A stretch of DNA of 64,000 nucleotides from Voacanga thouarsii. Lineage: Eukaryota; Streptophyta; Magnoliopsida; Gentianales; Apocynaceae. The translations under genes and the position numbers were made by a program. This document shows, piece by piece, positions 22,001 to 35,421 of this stretch. The DNA is taken from contig JANUWF010001729.1 of assembly GCA_026120185.1 (NCBI GenBank), positions 310,001 to 374,000 on the forward strand, read 5' to 3'. How positions within the stretch are numbered: position 1 is the stretch's first letter; each line of letters opens with the position of its first letter. The notes beneath the pieces were generated by a model. The model was not told the origin of the DNA, ran no database searches, and saw only the letters and a program-made list of their open reading frames with translations.

Positions 22001-23392
22001 AAAGCTCATTGAAGATGGTTAATGGTGACCAAAAAGATGGAGTATAATGCTGAAGGAATGGTCTGGTTGTTTAAGGGACATTTTATGAAAGTTTACTAAA
22101 TTAGGATTGCTGGAATTTTGGTCTCCAATCAAGGCATGATTGGAGTAATTTGTTAGAGATATTTTAGGGCAGCCATGACTGGTTTTCGAGCAGTAGGCTG
22201 GGAAAGACAATGGAGTTCAGTTCAAGGCTGTTTAAGAGAAGTTTGGACAGAAAGATGAGGAAGTTTTCGGACATGGCTGAAGATGAAGCAAAGCTGGAAA
22301 AATTCTGTACAGGATTTCGCAAGTGCTGGAATTTTCTGGGCAGCTTTTGCTGCCATTTTTCCAGTCAGCTTGCAGAGGGTTTGAAGAGGCATTCAGAGGT
22401 CTTTCAAGGCTGGTTTCCAGCCTTCTTTATGGTGAAAAAACGTGGCTAAGGAGTCGCGAGAAAACTGGAAGAAAACAGCTTGGTTTAAGCTCATATATGC
22501 TGCGATTTTGCCCAGAAAATTTTCTGGTTTTGCACAGCATTTGTGCAGTCTAAATTTGGCCAGAAAATTTCAGATTTCAAGCTGGTCAAGAGGGCCATTT
22601 TCTGGAAGCATTTAGGAGGGAATGATGGCTGAAAATTTTGACACCTTGAAGGCACAAAAAGCTGGAAAATTTTCAGATCACTATATGAAGGAAAATGAAC
22701 ATAGCTAGAGTGAAGTTTTGAAAGTTCACTAGGGGAATTAATTCTCTTGGAACCTTCCCCATCTCTTCCACATTTTCGGTCCATAAGATGTCTTTCACTT
22801 AGACATTTTGAACCTTCAAAGCCACAACACTTTACTGAAATTTCTGGAATGAAATTGGCTTGAATAAATTGAATAACTTAAGAAATTGATAAGTAAGAAA
22901 AACTAAAGATCAAGGAGGGTATGAATTCCCTTAGGAATTTTTGTAGGGTACAAGAGTAGGATTAGGGTACTCCTATCATGTCTCCCCTAGGACATAACCT
23001 TTTCCCTTCTCTAGAGCACTCAAGGACGAAAATCTAACCGTCCCAAGCAAAAATAAAATTTAATCATGCTAGAGCCCCAACGATGGAATTTGAACCCAAG
23101 ACCTCAAGAATTAATTCCAAAGCTCTAACCACTAAACCACAACAACTATTGTTCTTGTTTTCTCTCTAAAATATTTTTCCTATTTAAGCCTCAATCTATC
23201 TCCCTATTTTCACCTCAAGGAAAAATTACTATTTTGCCCTTCTTACTCAATGAACATAATTAAGCCCTCGAGACTATAACACACAAATCCAAAGCATATA
23301 AAATCATATAAAAATATATTTAAATATGCAATAAAATATGATATGTATCCCAACCCTCTTACTCTAAGGTTGGTTTCGACTGGGGTTTCACA
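19051..23392 (-). mobile_element. Family A solo LTR, reverse, TSD CTCAT
   Basis: It runs from 'tgtaacaccccac' to 'ggggtttcaca', the inverted ends of family A. CTCAT at 19046-19050 is repeated at 23393-23397. At 4342 bp it is full length. It splits copia gag. It carries the GA tract at 21421-21441 and the tRNA-like segment at 23085-23146, both in the expected places. Confidence 0.95.
23085..23146 (-). other. tRNA-like pol III box pair in LTR (copy 2)
   Basis: The B-box-like GGTTCAAATTCC is the complement of 23085-23096; the A-box-like 'tttagtggttagagc' lies about 40 bases upstream on the minus strand. The best-preserved copy of the five. Confidence 0.55.
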
Positions 23393-23985
23393 CTCATGCT
23401 GATGAGCATGCTGTCCACAAAAGGCACAAGGATGATAGTGATACAGCATTATGTATTATGCTGGCATCCATGACTCCCGAGTTGCAAAAACATCACAAGC
23501 ACATAGATGCCCAATCGATTATACTACATCTTCGAGAGCTGTCCAAGCCAGAACTGAGAGATATGAGATCTCGAAGTAACTATTTCGTTGCAAAATGGCA
23601 CAGGGTTCTTCTGTGGCCACTCATGGGCTGAAAATGTTGGGCTTAATAGAGAAGCTTGGATCTCTCGGGTTTGTAATGGATTATGACTTAAGTGTTGACT
23701 TAATTCTACTGTCTTTACCTAATAGTTTCTCACAATTTGTGATTAACTATCAGATGAACAAGATTGAATCCACCATTTCTGAGTTGATCAATCTTCTCAA
23801 AACTATAGACTCCTCCATGAAGAAGGATTCCAATGCGGTTGTAATGGTAGAATTTTCCTCTTCTAAGAAGAAAGTTCAAAAGAAGAAGAAGAAGGCTTCC
23901 ATGAAGCCCAAATGTGGTGTGAACAAGAAGGACTCAGCTACCAAGGGCACATGCCATCATTGTAGGAAGATGGGCTACTAGAAAC
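23393..23985 (+). pseudogene. Copia gag, middle piece with half a zinc knuckle
   Basis: Reading after the LTR gives DTALCIMLASMTPELQKHH, then LSKPELRDMRSRSNYF. After a one-base shift near 23600 the frame 23595-23981 holds LGFVMDYDLSVDLILLSLP (compare LxxLGxxxxxxxxxxxILxSLP of copia gag), a Lys-rich stretch and CHHCRKMGY, the first half of a CCHC knuckle; the expected His reads Tyr (CAC to TAC fits C-to-T). The next codon is TAG in place of the usual Trp. The knuckle's last Cys is at 32493-32495, beyond 8.5 kb of inserted LTR. Confidence 0.9.
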
Positions 23986-24274
23986 TGTGAAACCCCAGCC
24001 AAAACCAACCTTAGAGTAAGGGGGTTGTGTGAAACCCCAGTCAAGACCAACCTTAAAATAAGGGGGGTTGGGATGCATATCATGCTTTATTTCATGATCA
24101 AATATGTTTTCATATGATTTCTATGTGCTTTGAATTTGATTTTTATTATCTTGAAGTCTTGTTAGTGAGTGATGTGTGAGAGGGGCAAAATGGTAATTTT
24201 TGCCCGAGGTGAAAATAAGGAGATAGCTTGTGGATTGAATAGGAGATAATTTTTCTAGTAGAAATAGCAACAAG

Positions 24275-24338
24275 AGTTGTTGTGATTTAGTGGTTAGAGC
24301 CTTGGAATTAATTCTTGAGGTCTAAGGTTCAAAGTCCA
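24275..24338 (+). other. tRNA-like pol III box pair in LTR (copy 3)
   Basis: A-box-like 'atttagtggttagagcc' and B-box-like GGTTCAAAGTCC (24326-24337) are about 40 bases apart. Confidence 0.52.
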
Positions 24339-25976
24339 TCATAGAAGCTTTAGCTTGAGTAAATTTTATTTCGCTTGGAAAAGGATGGTTTCGGCCATGA
24401 GGGCCTAGATCAATGTGGTGATGATGTCCTAGGAGAGACATGTTAGGAGAATTCTCACTTCACTCTTTTGTTCTTCGCGAAATGCCAAAAGGGAATTCAT
24501 TCTCCCTTGATCTTTAATTTTCCTTAATTTCCAACTCCTTAGTTTGATCGAGGTGTTCTATCCTTTACCATTCCAGAAAAATTCAGTAGAGGACTAAGGT
24601 CTTTTAGGATCAAAATGTCCTAGTAAAAGGCTTCTCATGGTTTGGAAAATGTAAATGATTTGTGGGAAAATTCAAGAGGAAAATCACTCTTGAAAGCTAG
24701 CTGAAATTTTTCCTCACACTTAGTTCATTTATCTTCATGAAATGAGCTGAAATTTTCCAGCTTGTTGTGCCTTCAAAAGGTCGAAAATTCTAGCTCACAT
24801 CTCCTCCCAAATGCTACCAGAAAAATGGTCTTTAGGACCAGTTGAAACCTGAAAGTTTCTTGCCCAAATTCGGATTGCACAAGCTAGAGTAAAACAGGAA
24901 AAATTCCTGTACGAAATTCAGCCTTGTGAGCTCCAAATCAAGCTATTTTCTCCCAGATTTTGTGCAGCACCATAGCCATGTTTTTCCTCCATAAAGAAGG
25001 CTAGAAACCAGCCTTTAATACCCCTAAAATCCCCTTCAAACCTCGCTGCAAACCTGCTGGAAATGGTAGACGAAAATTCTGCCAGGAAAATTCTATTCAG
25101 CGAAAATTCCTGTGCAGATTTTTGTCCAGCTCGTTTTCTCTTCTTCTTCCAACTGAAACACCAAGCTACTTCTGCAAAAACCTTCCTTAAACCTCCCCCA
25201 ACAGAGCTCCATTGGGCCCCTTGAACTTCTGCACGAAATTCCAACAATGGCTGACCGAAAATCTCTCTACAAAATTCCTGCAATTAAGCTTGATTGGTTT
25301 CCAAAATTTCGGTCATCTTATTTAGCAACCTTCCATAATATTTTGCTCAATGGACCAGACTTCTTCTTCATCATTGTACACCCTACTTTCAGCTACCATA
25401 AGCCTCCATAAGTCAGCATTAATCCCATAAAATTCTGTCCAAACAATCAGCCATGGCAGACTTCAAAGCTGTCCAAACAAATCAAGATATTCTTAGGATA
25501 TTTACTTTCTAAATTCACTTCCTAACAATATTCTTCAAGGATTGTAACAACTAACCTTTCCTTTTCCCTTTCAAATTAGAGAATCAACTCCCTAAACCCT
25601 ACTAGAATTCGGCCAGACCTATTCCCTCAGAAAAATCAGCAGCTGCACAAACTCTTCCTCTCTCTCTCGATTTTCTTCAAGCAACAAGAACACACACACA
25701 CTACACCAAGAACACCTACTTCTTCTCTACACCTAATAACCCTCCAAACCACCTCAAACCCTCACGAAAATCTCCAGATTTAGTCTACTTATTGTTGTGA
25801 ATCCATCAACATCAATATTAACATCAAACTCCTCCAAACATCTTGCGACTTCGGATCAAAGAAAAAATTTATGGACAAGAACATCTTCAAGGTAAACTTA
25901 TTCTAACAACTTCATCCTCTTCAAACTTAATCTCCAATGAAAACCTATATGAATAAGCATGCTAATGATCTCTTCT

Positions 25977-25978
<2 letters not shown>

Positions 25979-26019
<41 letters not shown>
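25979..26019 (+). repeat. CT microsatellite in inner A LTR
   Basis: Nearly pure (CT)n, at the same LTR position as 9451-9497. Confidence 0.9.
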
Positions 26020-26023
<4 letters not shown>

Positions 26024-28524
26024 ACCGAAAATTCCTCCCTTGACCGAATGGTCTCTTGTTCCATGACCATGCTTTCGCCACCCTTCTTGAACAAGATTAG
26101 CCATCTAGGAGTTGAGATCTTCTCTAAACTTCTTCAAGTCATTCATCAATCAAGTAAGTACCTTCAATCCTCTTTTTAAAATTTAGAATCATGTCTCTAA
26201 GTTGATGAATGGCGATGGGATTGTGTGTGTGATGTTATTGATTGAAGCATGAGTATATGTATGATTGAGATGGAGATGGGATTTATGCATGAAAGGATTA
26301 TATTGGTGGATTTAATGATGATTTGAGATTTGATGCATGTAATAGGTAGTATTTGTGATGAAGCATGCTAGAGATTATGTCACCATGGGTGAATAGGATT
26401 TATATGCACGATTAGATTTTGAAGCCATGATTATGTTTATGCTATTAGAGGTTAAATCATGTAATAATAAATTTAGATCTATGCCTATGTGCAAGACTTG
26501 GATGATTTGATGAATTGAAGGATTAAGTATGTTATTGATTATGGTTGACCATGGAATCTTGATCATGATCTAGTTGTCCCTAAGCAAATTTTATTTCATG
26601 AATAAAATATTTACTAATAATTTTTGCTAAAGAATTTCGAAAACCCTAGGAAATGTAGATTTGGAATTATAATATATGTAAAGGATATTTTAGTAAAAAA
26701 AATAATGATTTTTCTAGAAAATAAAATAAATAAATATTATCTAAAATAAGGCAAATTAATTAAAGCCTTATGAAAAAGATTCATACTTAATAAAATATTT
26801 ACTAGACCAAAACCCTTAAGGATTTACTTATTATTTTCCAAGAAAGACTTATTAAATTTAATCTTAACTAGTTTTAGCTGTCAATTATTTTCTAACAACT
26901 AAGCTACCATTAAATCACTATTTTACCTAGTACCACCTATGGCTCTTGATCAAATAAACTCTAAATTTTCCTTAACAAGATTTAAACTTTCAACTTATTA
27001 GAATTTAATTCCTAATCCATTAATTATTTTAAATAACAAATTAAACTGAGCTTATAAACCTATTCAATTATTATTTTGCCTTAAAGCTTGGGACACTAGG
27101 ATCATGGTAGTAGTGAATTGAGTTGATTTAAAATTGAGGAAGTGGATTGTGGCTTGAATCTGATTAAGATTTGTATTTGCCCATGTGGGGTTAGGTCATC
27201 TGTCCGAGACCTTGTTATTGTGAGGAAGAATCAGATAAACTCCTGCATAAAACCTGTCTATGTGAAATGTTTTCTTATGGCAAGCTAAATATGGAGTGTA
27301 TGGACACTCGTTTATTTGAAGGCAATTGACGGTTGAATTCATCTGTATTTCCAACACTGGAATTATTCAAAAGTTAATGAGCAGATTTTCCAAACTCGAA
27401 ACTCTTTCTAAAACTGATTTCGCTCAAAGCTTTGGAAACCCTCAAGGTGTTATTTTCATGAAGCACAATGCTTTGTTCATTTTATCCCAAGTGGGAAAAT
27501 TCGTTGAGTACTCAATAAGGGTGGACTATTAGGACTAGTGTTTAAAGGGTTAGGGTGAGTCGCTCAGTAGGTGGCCACCTCTGAGGGGTGAGTCCTTCCC
27601 AGATAAGATGCCAGTTCTAGTGAGTCGTGCCAGTCCGAGCTAGCAGTTTATTTTGTTTCAGTCAAGTGACTGTGTTTTTGCCGAAATGGACACCCGGTGG
27701 TTGTTTGGGTATAGAGAATGAGGAGTATCTTACCCAGTAGGCCGATCACCTACTTTTATCAGTCTGCACAACGTGTAAGGCATTCTGACCGGTTATGGGG
27801 CCCAAAGTGTGGTAACCCATATCCCTTTCTTTCAAGTGGTTGATTTCATTACTTATGTATGGCTAGAAGAGCCAAAACGCCACTCTTGCTTTTGTCTAAT
27901 GTTTATTGCTTGCCAATGTTTCTCTTATAAAGATTTCACACTTTGCATCCACGAAATGTTTCTGCTAAATACCCAAAGTACACACGGACTTACTGAGATT
28001 TCTGTCTCACCACATTTTATCATGATTTCAGGTTGATCCTGTTGTGGGTGAGTAGCTACTTTGGAAGAGAATGTGTTTTTGATTTTATGTACTGCTTTGG
28101 GAGGCGAGTGTGGATGATTTTAATTATGAGTTTTGTTTTGGAATTTCATGGATGTACTTTGGAAGTATTTATTTTTGGGTTGTAATAAATTCTTTTAGCT
28201 TGAGTATTATTTATTCCAACAATTTTTATTTGTAACCTAGTTATAAAGACCCATTGTCCTTTGGACGGGACGACATCCCCGGCCCTGGCGGGCCTAGGTT
28301 TTTCGGGGTGTTACAGGTTGGGATGCATATAATATTTTATTGCACGTTTAAGTATATTTTTATATGATTTTATGTGCATTGAATTTGTGTTTTATAGTCT
28401 AGAGGGCTTGATTATGATTATTGAGTGAGAAGAGCAAAATGGTAATTTTTGCCTGAGGTGAAAATAGGGAGATAGCCTATGGATTGAATAGAAAATAATT
28501 TTCTAGTGAAAATATCAACAAGAG

Positions 28525-28586
28525 TTATTGTGGTGTAGTGGTTAGAGCTTTGGAATTAATTCTTGAGGTCTTGGGGTCGAATTCCA
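28525..28586 (+). other. tRNA-like pol III box pair in LTR (copy 4)
   Basis: 'ggtgtagtggttagagc' followed by GGGTCGAATTCC (28574-28585), closest of the five to a canonical B box (GGTTCGANNCC) at its CGA core. Confidence 0.55.
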
Positions 28587-30187
28587 TCATAGAAGCTTTA
28601 GCTAGATTAAATTTTATTTTTGCTTAGGGAGGATTAGCTTCGGCCTTAAGAGCCTAGAACAAGGTGGTGATAATGTCCTAGGAGAGACATGTTAGGAGAA
28701 TTCTCATTTCACTCTTTACTCTACTCGAAATTCTTGAAGGGAAATTCATTCTTCCTTGTTCTTTAATTTTTCTCAATGCTCAACTCATTAGTTTGATCAA
28801 GGTGTTCTTGCCTTTTTCTTTCCAGAAAATTTAGTAAAGTGCTGAGGCCTTTTAGGATCAAAATGTCTTCGTAAAAGACTCCTTATGGTCTGAAAAATAT
28901 GGTAGCGTTGTGGGAAATTTCAAGAGGAAAAATCCCTCTAGTAAGCTTGCTGAAATTTTCCTCTAGCTTAGTTCATCTTTCTTCATAGAATGAGCTGGAA
29001 TTTTCCAGCTTGTTGTACCTTCAAAAGGTCAAAATTTTTAGCTAACATTCCCTTCCAAATACTTCCAGAAAAATTGTCTTTAGGATCAGTTTGAAACTTG
29101 AAAATTCTGGGCCAATTTCGGACTGCACAAGCTGGAGCAAAACAGAAAAAAATCCTGTACGAAAATCAGTTTTGAGAGCCCAAAACTAAGCTGTTTTCTT
29201 CCAGATTTTGTGCAGCACCTTAGCCATGTTTTTCCTCCATGAAGAAGGCTGGAAACCAACCTTGAATACCCCTGAAACCCCCCTTCCATCTCGCTGCAAA
29301 ATGGTTGGAAGTGGCAGACGAAAATCTGCCAGAAAATTCACTTTGCAGTGAAATTTCTGTGCAGATTTTTGTCCAGCTTGTTTCCTATTTCTCTTCCAGC
29401 CGAAACACCAACCCTAATCTGTCAAAACCTTCCTTAAACCTCCATCAACAGAGCTCCATTGATCCCCTTAAACTTCTGCACGAAATTCCATCAATGGCTG
29501 TCCGAAAATCTCTCCAACAAATCGCTGCAATTTAGCTTGATTGATTTTCAAAATTTCAGCCTTCTTGTTTAGCAACCTTCCATAAAATCTTACTCAATTG
29601 ACCAGACCTCTTCTTCACCATTAAGCACCCAACTTTCGGCCACCATAAGCTTCCATAATCCAGCATTAATCCCACGAAATTCTGCTCAAACAGTCAGCCA
29701 TGGCAGACTCCAAAGCTGTCCAAACAATCAAGATATTCTTAGGATATTTACTTTCCAAATTCACTCCCTAAAAATATTCTTCAAAGATTGTAACAACTAA
29801 CCTTTCCTTTTCCCTTCCAAATCAGAGAATCAACCTCCTAAACCCTACATAAATTTGTCCAGCCCCATCTCTCATAGAAAATTCGGCAGTTTCCCCTTCT
29901 CTCTCTCGCGCGCGATTTACAGCAACCATCAAGAACACACACACACTACACCAAGAACACCTACTTCTTCTCTACACCTAATACCCCTCCAAACCATCTC
30001 AAATCCACTCAAAAACTTCCAGATTTGATCTACACATTGTTGTGAATCCATCAACACCATTATTCACATCAAACTCCTCCAATCATCTTACTACTTCAAA
30101 TCAAAACCCGAAAGTTCTGTGAAGAACAAGAACACCATCAAGGTAAACTTATTCTAGCAACTTCATCTTCTCTAACCTTGATCTCTA

Positions 30188-30394
30188 ATGAGAACCTATG
30201 CGAATAAACATACTAATGATTTCTTTCTCTCTCTCTCTCTCTCTCCCCCCTCTCTTGGCCGAATGACTTTTTCTCCCATGAACATGCTTTCGCCATCTCC
30301 CATGGACAAAGTTAGACATCTAGGAGTTGAGATCTACTCTAAACTCCTTCAAAGCATTCATCAACCAAGTAAGTCCCTTCAACCTTTCTTTTAA
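30188..30394 (+). other. CT tract and micro-ORF in outer A LTR
   Basis: The CT tract is at 30223-30255. The downstream reading MTFSPMNMLSPSPMDKVRHL, continuing GVEIYSKLLQSIHQPSK, is almost identical to the minus-strand copy near 48890-49040. A 'gtaagt' follows the last Lys codon at 30369. Confidence 0.4.
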
Positions 30395-30454
30395 ACTCTA
30401 GATTTATGTCTCTAGGATGATGATGATAGTAGGTGGATGGCGATAGGATTTAAG

Positions 30455-30461
<7 letters not shown>

Positions 30462-30481
<20 letters not shown>
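30462..30481 (+). repeat. AT microsatellite
   Basis: Pure (AT)n run within the outer A LTR; an equivalent but longer run is at 48790-48827 in the reverse solo LTR. Confidence 0.9.
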
Positions 30482-30486
<5 letters not shown>

Positions 30487-32487
30487 AGATTGAAGCATGA
30501 ATATATGTATGATTGTGAAGGAGGTGGGATTTATGCATGGAAGAATTATCTTGGATGATTATATGACGATTTGAGGTTGATGCATGTCATAGGTAGTATT
30601 TGTGATGAAGTATGCTAGAGATTATGTCACCTTTGGTGAATAGGATTTATATTCATGTTGGACTATTGAAGCCATGATCATATTTATGCTAGTAAGGGTT
30701 AGATCATATTTTGAAAAATTGAGATCTATGCTTGTATGCATGATTGGGATGATTTGATGAATTGAAGGGTTGTATATGTTCATGTTTGTGGTTAGCCATA
30801 GAAATATATTCATGATCTAGTTGTCCCTAAGCGAATCTTTATTTCATTAATAAAATATTTAATAATATGATTTTTCTAGTAAAATTTTGAAAACCATGGG
30901 AAAATGTGGATTTGGTCTTTTATATAAAATAGTGATATTCTAGCCAAATAAATAATAGTTTTTGCTGGGAAAAAATATATATATATTATTTAAAATGATA
31001 AAATCAATTAAAGCCTTTTATGGAAATAATTATAATTAATAAAATATTTATTACTAAAAATTTAATTATTATCTTTTAATCAAAACCCATTAAGGATTTA
31101 CTTATTATTTTTCAAGCAAGACTTATTAAATTTATTTTCAACAAATTTTAGCTATCAATTATTTTCTAACAACTAAATTATTAATAAATCATTATTTTAC
31201 CTAATACTACCTTTTTTTTTATTATTGAGCCTTAAAGCTTGGGACACTCGGGATATGACTGTAGTAAGTTGAGTTAGTTTTATTTGAGAAAGTGAGTCTT
31301 TGGCTTGAGTTTGATTGTGGTTTGTATTTACCCTATGCGGGTCAGGTCAGCTATTGGAGACCTTTGTTGTGAGCAAGGATCAGGTAAGCTCCTGCATAAA
31401 ACCTGTTTGATGCAAAAATGATTTTTTTTTTTTATGGCAAGCCAAATGTAGAGTGCATGGACACTCATTTCTGTAAAGGCAATTGAGGATTATTTACATT
31501 CTCATTTCAGACAAATAAATTATTTGCAAATCAAGGGGCGGTTTTACTCAAAACCTAAAACTCTTTCTAAAACTAGTATTGCCCCAAACTTTGGAAAACC
31601 TTAATTGCCATTTTCAAGTGGAACTGTGTTTTGTTCATTTTCTCCCCAAGTGGGATATGTTACTTTGAGTACTCAATGGGGGTAGGCTGGTAGTACTAGT
31701 TTTGAAGAGCAAGAGTGAGTCTTCTGGCAGGAGGCCACCTCCAGAAGATAAGCTCAACTTAGAGAAACGTCAGTACTACTTAGTCAGGCCGGTCCGAGCT
31801 AGCAGTTTGTTCTATTTCAGTTAAGTGACTGTATTTTGCTGGAATGGATACCCGGTTGTTGTTTGGTATAGAGAAGGAGGAGTATCTTGCCCGGTAGGCC
31901 GATCACCTACCTTTTGTCAATCTGCACAAAGTGTCGGCATTCTAACCGGTTATGGGGCCCAACGTGTGGTAACCCATAATCCTTTCTTTCGAGTGGTTGA
32001 TCTTATAAATTATGTACGGCTAGATAAGCCAAAACGCCACTCTTGCTTTTGACTAATGTTTGATGCTTGCCAATATTTCTCTTATAAAGGTTTTACACTT
32101 TGCATCCACGAACTGTTTTCACTAAACACCCAAAGCACACACGGACTTACTGAGATTTCTGTCTCATCACCTTTGATCATGATTTTAGGTGGATCCAGCT
32201 ATGAGGTCAAGTAGCTAGTAATATCTACCATGGAAGAGAATGTGTCTTTTGATTTTATGTATTACTTTGGGGAGACGAGAGTAGATAATTTTATTTATGG
32301 ATTTGTTTCTTTTTGGGAATTCATGGATTTATTCTTGGGTTGTAATAAATCTTAAGTTGAAGTATTATTTTTATTATTTTTATTCCGCTATTTTATTTGT
32401 GTGACCTCGTTATAGAGACCTCTTGTCCTTTGGACGGGGCGACATCCCCGGCCCCGGCGGGCCTAGGTAGCGGGGTGTTACAAAAAC

Positions 32488-33719
32488 GCAACTGCAAAGC
32501 CTACTTGGAGACCATTAAGGATAAAAAGCAAAAGGAGAAGTTTGCAAGCACTTCTACTTCTTCTCCAGGTATGTTTACGATTAAGATAAATACTGCCCCT
32601 AGAAATGAGATATGGGTATTAGATATCGACTGTGGATCTCATTTGTGCAATAACTTGCAGGGAATAAAGAGCAATAGAAGGCTAGAGAAAGGCGATATGG
32701 ACCTACGTACTGCCAATGGGGCAAAGGTTGATGCACTTGTTGTGGGGACATACGAGCTGAACTTGCCTTTAGGATTAATTTTAGAACTGCAAAACTATTA
32801 TTATGTACCAGTTTTAATAAAAAACATTATCTTAGTTGCGTGTTTAGACTTATGTGGATTTCATTTCATATTTAAGAATAAATGTTGTTCTTTTTTATTG
32901 AATGATATTCATTATGGTTCAGCAACTTTGGTTAATGGTTTATATGTTCTAGACTTGGACAATCCAATTCTCAATATAAACAATAAGAAAACTAAAATAG
33001 ATAACTCTAACACCTCTTACTTATGGCATTGTCGTTTGGGCCATGTAAATGAAAATCGTGTTTCTATGTTACACAAGTTTGGTGACTTAGGGTCATTTGA
33101 TTATGAATCATATGGCACATGCGAGTCTTATTTACTAGGTAAAATGACTAAAACTCCTTTTCCAGGAAAAGGAGAACGGGCCAAGAAGTTATTAGAACTC
33201 ATACATTCTGATGTATGTGACCCAATGTCAATATAGACAAGAGGAGGTTACAACTATTTCATAACCTTTATCGATAACTTCTCACGATACGGGTATTTGT
33301 ATTTAATGAAATACAAATCTGAGGCCTTTGAAAGGTTCAAAGACTTCAAGAATGAAATAGAGAAACAACTTGGCAAAGTATAAAGATTTCAAGATCTGAT
33401 CGAGGAGGAGAATACTTGAGCTAAGAGTTTCTGAATTATCTTAGAAATAATGGGATATTATCTCAAAGGACTCTACCACATACACCTCAGCATAACGATA
33501 TATCTAAGAAAAGGAATCGAATCCTTCTAGACATGGTATGGACTATGATAGCTTCTACAAACTTACCAAAATCAGTTTGAGGATATGCACTAGAGACTTT
33601 TGTTTATATACTAAATAGAGTTCCGATAAAATCGGTTGATACTACCCCATTTGAGATGTTCTTTTGTAAGAGACCAAAGTTATCTCACTTGCGAGTATGG
33701 GGTTGTCCTGTCTTTGTCA
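32488..33719 (+). pseudogene. Copia gag end, protease, pre-integrase and integrase, broken
   Basis: It resumes at the last Cys of the gag knuckle (RNCKAYLETIKDKKQKEKFA). The protease active-site region reads VLDIDCGSHLCNN (about 32620-32655), where DTG or DSG is usual. The pre-integrase block has YLWHCRLGHVNENRVSMLHK (33020-33080), with the HxLGH-type motif. Integrase begins AKKLLELIHSDVCDP (33180-33230), then a TAG at 33235 and GGYNYFITFIDNFSRYGYLY with the first catalytic Asp. From about 33380 stops are dense. The piece ends at the reverse solo LTR at 33725. Confidence 0.9.
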
Positions 33720-33724
33720 AAAGG

Positions 33725-35416
33725 TGTAGGATTTCTATCATGCATAATCAGATTAAGCGCAGCGGAAAACAACAAGAAATCTAAGCCATGGATCACGGGT
33801 TTGCAATAGAAACGGGAAAAATGAGAAGATTGCGTCTATTACCTCGTGAAGCTGGAATTCAAAAATTTCAGAAACAAGAACGCAGGCGCGATCCAGATTA
33901 TCCAAAACCGTTCACTACAGCTCAACTGAAGTCCAAGAAAGAACTCCCTCTAATGATAATCCACACAAGGTTGAATGCTCACAATCTCACAATTCTATGC
34001 TAGTAGAATTCGGGAGGCTAGGGTTTTGATCAAGAAGAGAGACAGCTAGGGTTTGATCAAGAGAGAGGTAGAGAAACGGTTTCTCTGTTATTGCGTGAAT
34101 AGTCTGTCTCTAACCCTAAGGAAACCGTTTCCTTATATTTATAGATTTATAATTACCATAAATTGTAATTTAGTCCTTCAACGTCCAATTGTTAACAAAT
34201 TGGTCCTTGAAGTTTACTTAATTACAATTAGGTCCCATAAATTATAACAAACTTATAATTCACCTATAAATATATTCCCTTCTCTTAATTAACCCCACAA
34301 TATTATCAAATAATATATTTGAGCATTCAAACCTTTATTGTGTGTGACCCATTAGGTTTCCTGGTCTTATTGGTAGCATAATATGAATTAATTCTAACAA
34401 TATTAGAATTAATAATCCTTAATAAAATAAAGGATTAAATTTATTAATTCTCTAATTAATAAATTCATATTTAGAATATCAAGAGCGACATCTAGCAATG
34501 ACTCTTGACCACCCAAAAGTCCAGAAAGTCAAGTGGCTTGACATGAACCTTTCAATAGCATATTATCAGTGCAATAAACTCCTTTCAACATACAATATCT
34601 CATTCGGTCTAGAGCATGGAATTAGTGCCAACTCCCTCCAGAATATTATTAATTCTGGTCCAAATATTTTAATACTTGTTCAAGAAATCCATTACTCGAT
34701 ATGTGTATCAATTGGAACCATTTCCATCACATAGTCGCCTTGGCCAAGGACTTCATGAGTAATGATTTCTACAAGTGGCCTTGAGATATACTCTCCTACT
34801 ATTAGGAGTGGTGAATCCTTTATTGACCCGCTCAACTATATTCATTTACTTTACGTTGTACCCAATATCCATCCCATAGGCGGTCCTAGATAAGACTCCA
34901 AAGATTAGAATCAAAGTACAACGCTCGATAAACAAAGTACCTTGGAGATCTCAAGTCTAAGGATACTTGCACACTTGCTATAATGAGATTCTATCACTGG
35001 CACTAAATAGTTATCCAAGTGATTATCTCGTGGCTAGGTCATCCAATGAACTTGTTTCAAAACAAGCATCCACACATTAATCTTGAGTATCCTAATACCC
35101 ACGGATATGAGAACCACCGCTTGATCCAATCAAGAGATATAACATGTGCCAGTCTTGGCGTATTAATAATGTCCCATCTTATTAATACTATGACTGGGGA
35201 TTATTTAAGTACAAACACTGCATAGTGTAGTAGGAATCTCACATCATGATCTCTATCATAATTTCCTTAACACTGTGTTGTACTAGGGACTTTATCTAAT
35301 GGTTTGTACACATATTTAGATATAACAATCAAACTGAAAGAAAAAGAATGCCTTTTATTAATTTAATATGCAATATACATGGTACAAGTGATTGCCTCTA
35401 GGGCACAACACTAACA
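33725..35416 (-). mobile_element. Reverse copia solo LTR inside copia integrase, TSD AAAGG
   Basis: On the minus strand it starts 'tgttagtgttgtgccctag' (ending here at 35416) and ends 'tcctaca' (33725). AAAGG at 33720-33724 repeats at 35417-35421. Length is 1692 bp. Its terminal sequence differs from the 'acccaaca' end of 15760-17463, so it is a related subfamily. The short ORFs inside it are not supported as genes. Confidence 0.92.
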
Positions 35417-35421
35417 AAAGG

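Larger units (their letters stand above)
24028..28315 (+). mobile_element. Family A solo LTR, inner, TSD GGTTG
   Basis: It starts 'tgtgaaaccccagtcaag' and ends 'ggggtgttaca'. GGTTG at 24023-24027 repeats at 28316-28320, so it inserted 38 bp into another family A LTR. It has the tRNA-like segment (24275-24338), the CT tract (25979-26019) and the shared LTR end. Confidence 0.93.
23986..32482 (+). mobile_element. Family A solo LTR, outer, split; TSD GAAAC/AAAAC
   Basis: The left 42 bp (23986-24027) and the right part (28316-32482, including the duplicated GGTTG) make one LTR of about 4.2 kb. GAAAC at 23981-23985 and AAAAC at 32483-32487 flank it, one mismatch apart. It is inserted in the copia gag zinc knuckle. 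A younger LTR of the same family sits inside (24028-28315). Confidence 0.92.

Noticed and set aside
23986..32482. Two tandem LTRs produced by unequal crossing-over
   Set aside because: The GGTTG repeat and the 42-bp left fragment show insertion of one LTR into another.
33788..34003. 71-codon ORF within the reverse copia LTR
   Set aside because: It lies entirely in an LTR on the strand opposite to transcription, with no family match or conserved counterpart in other copies.
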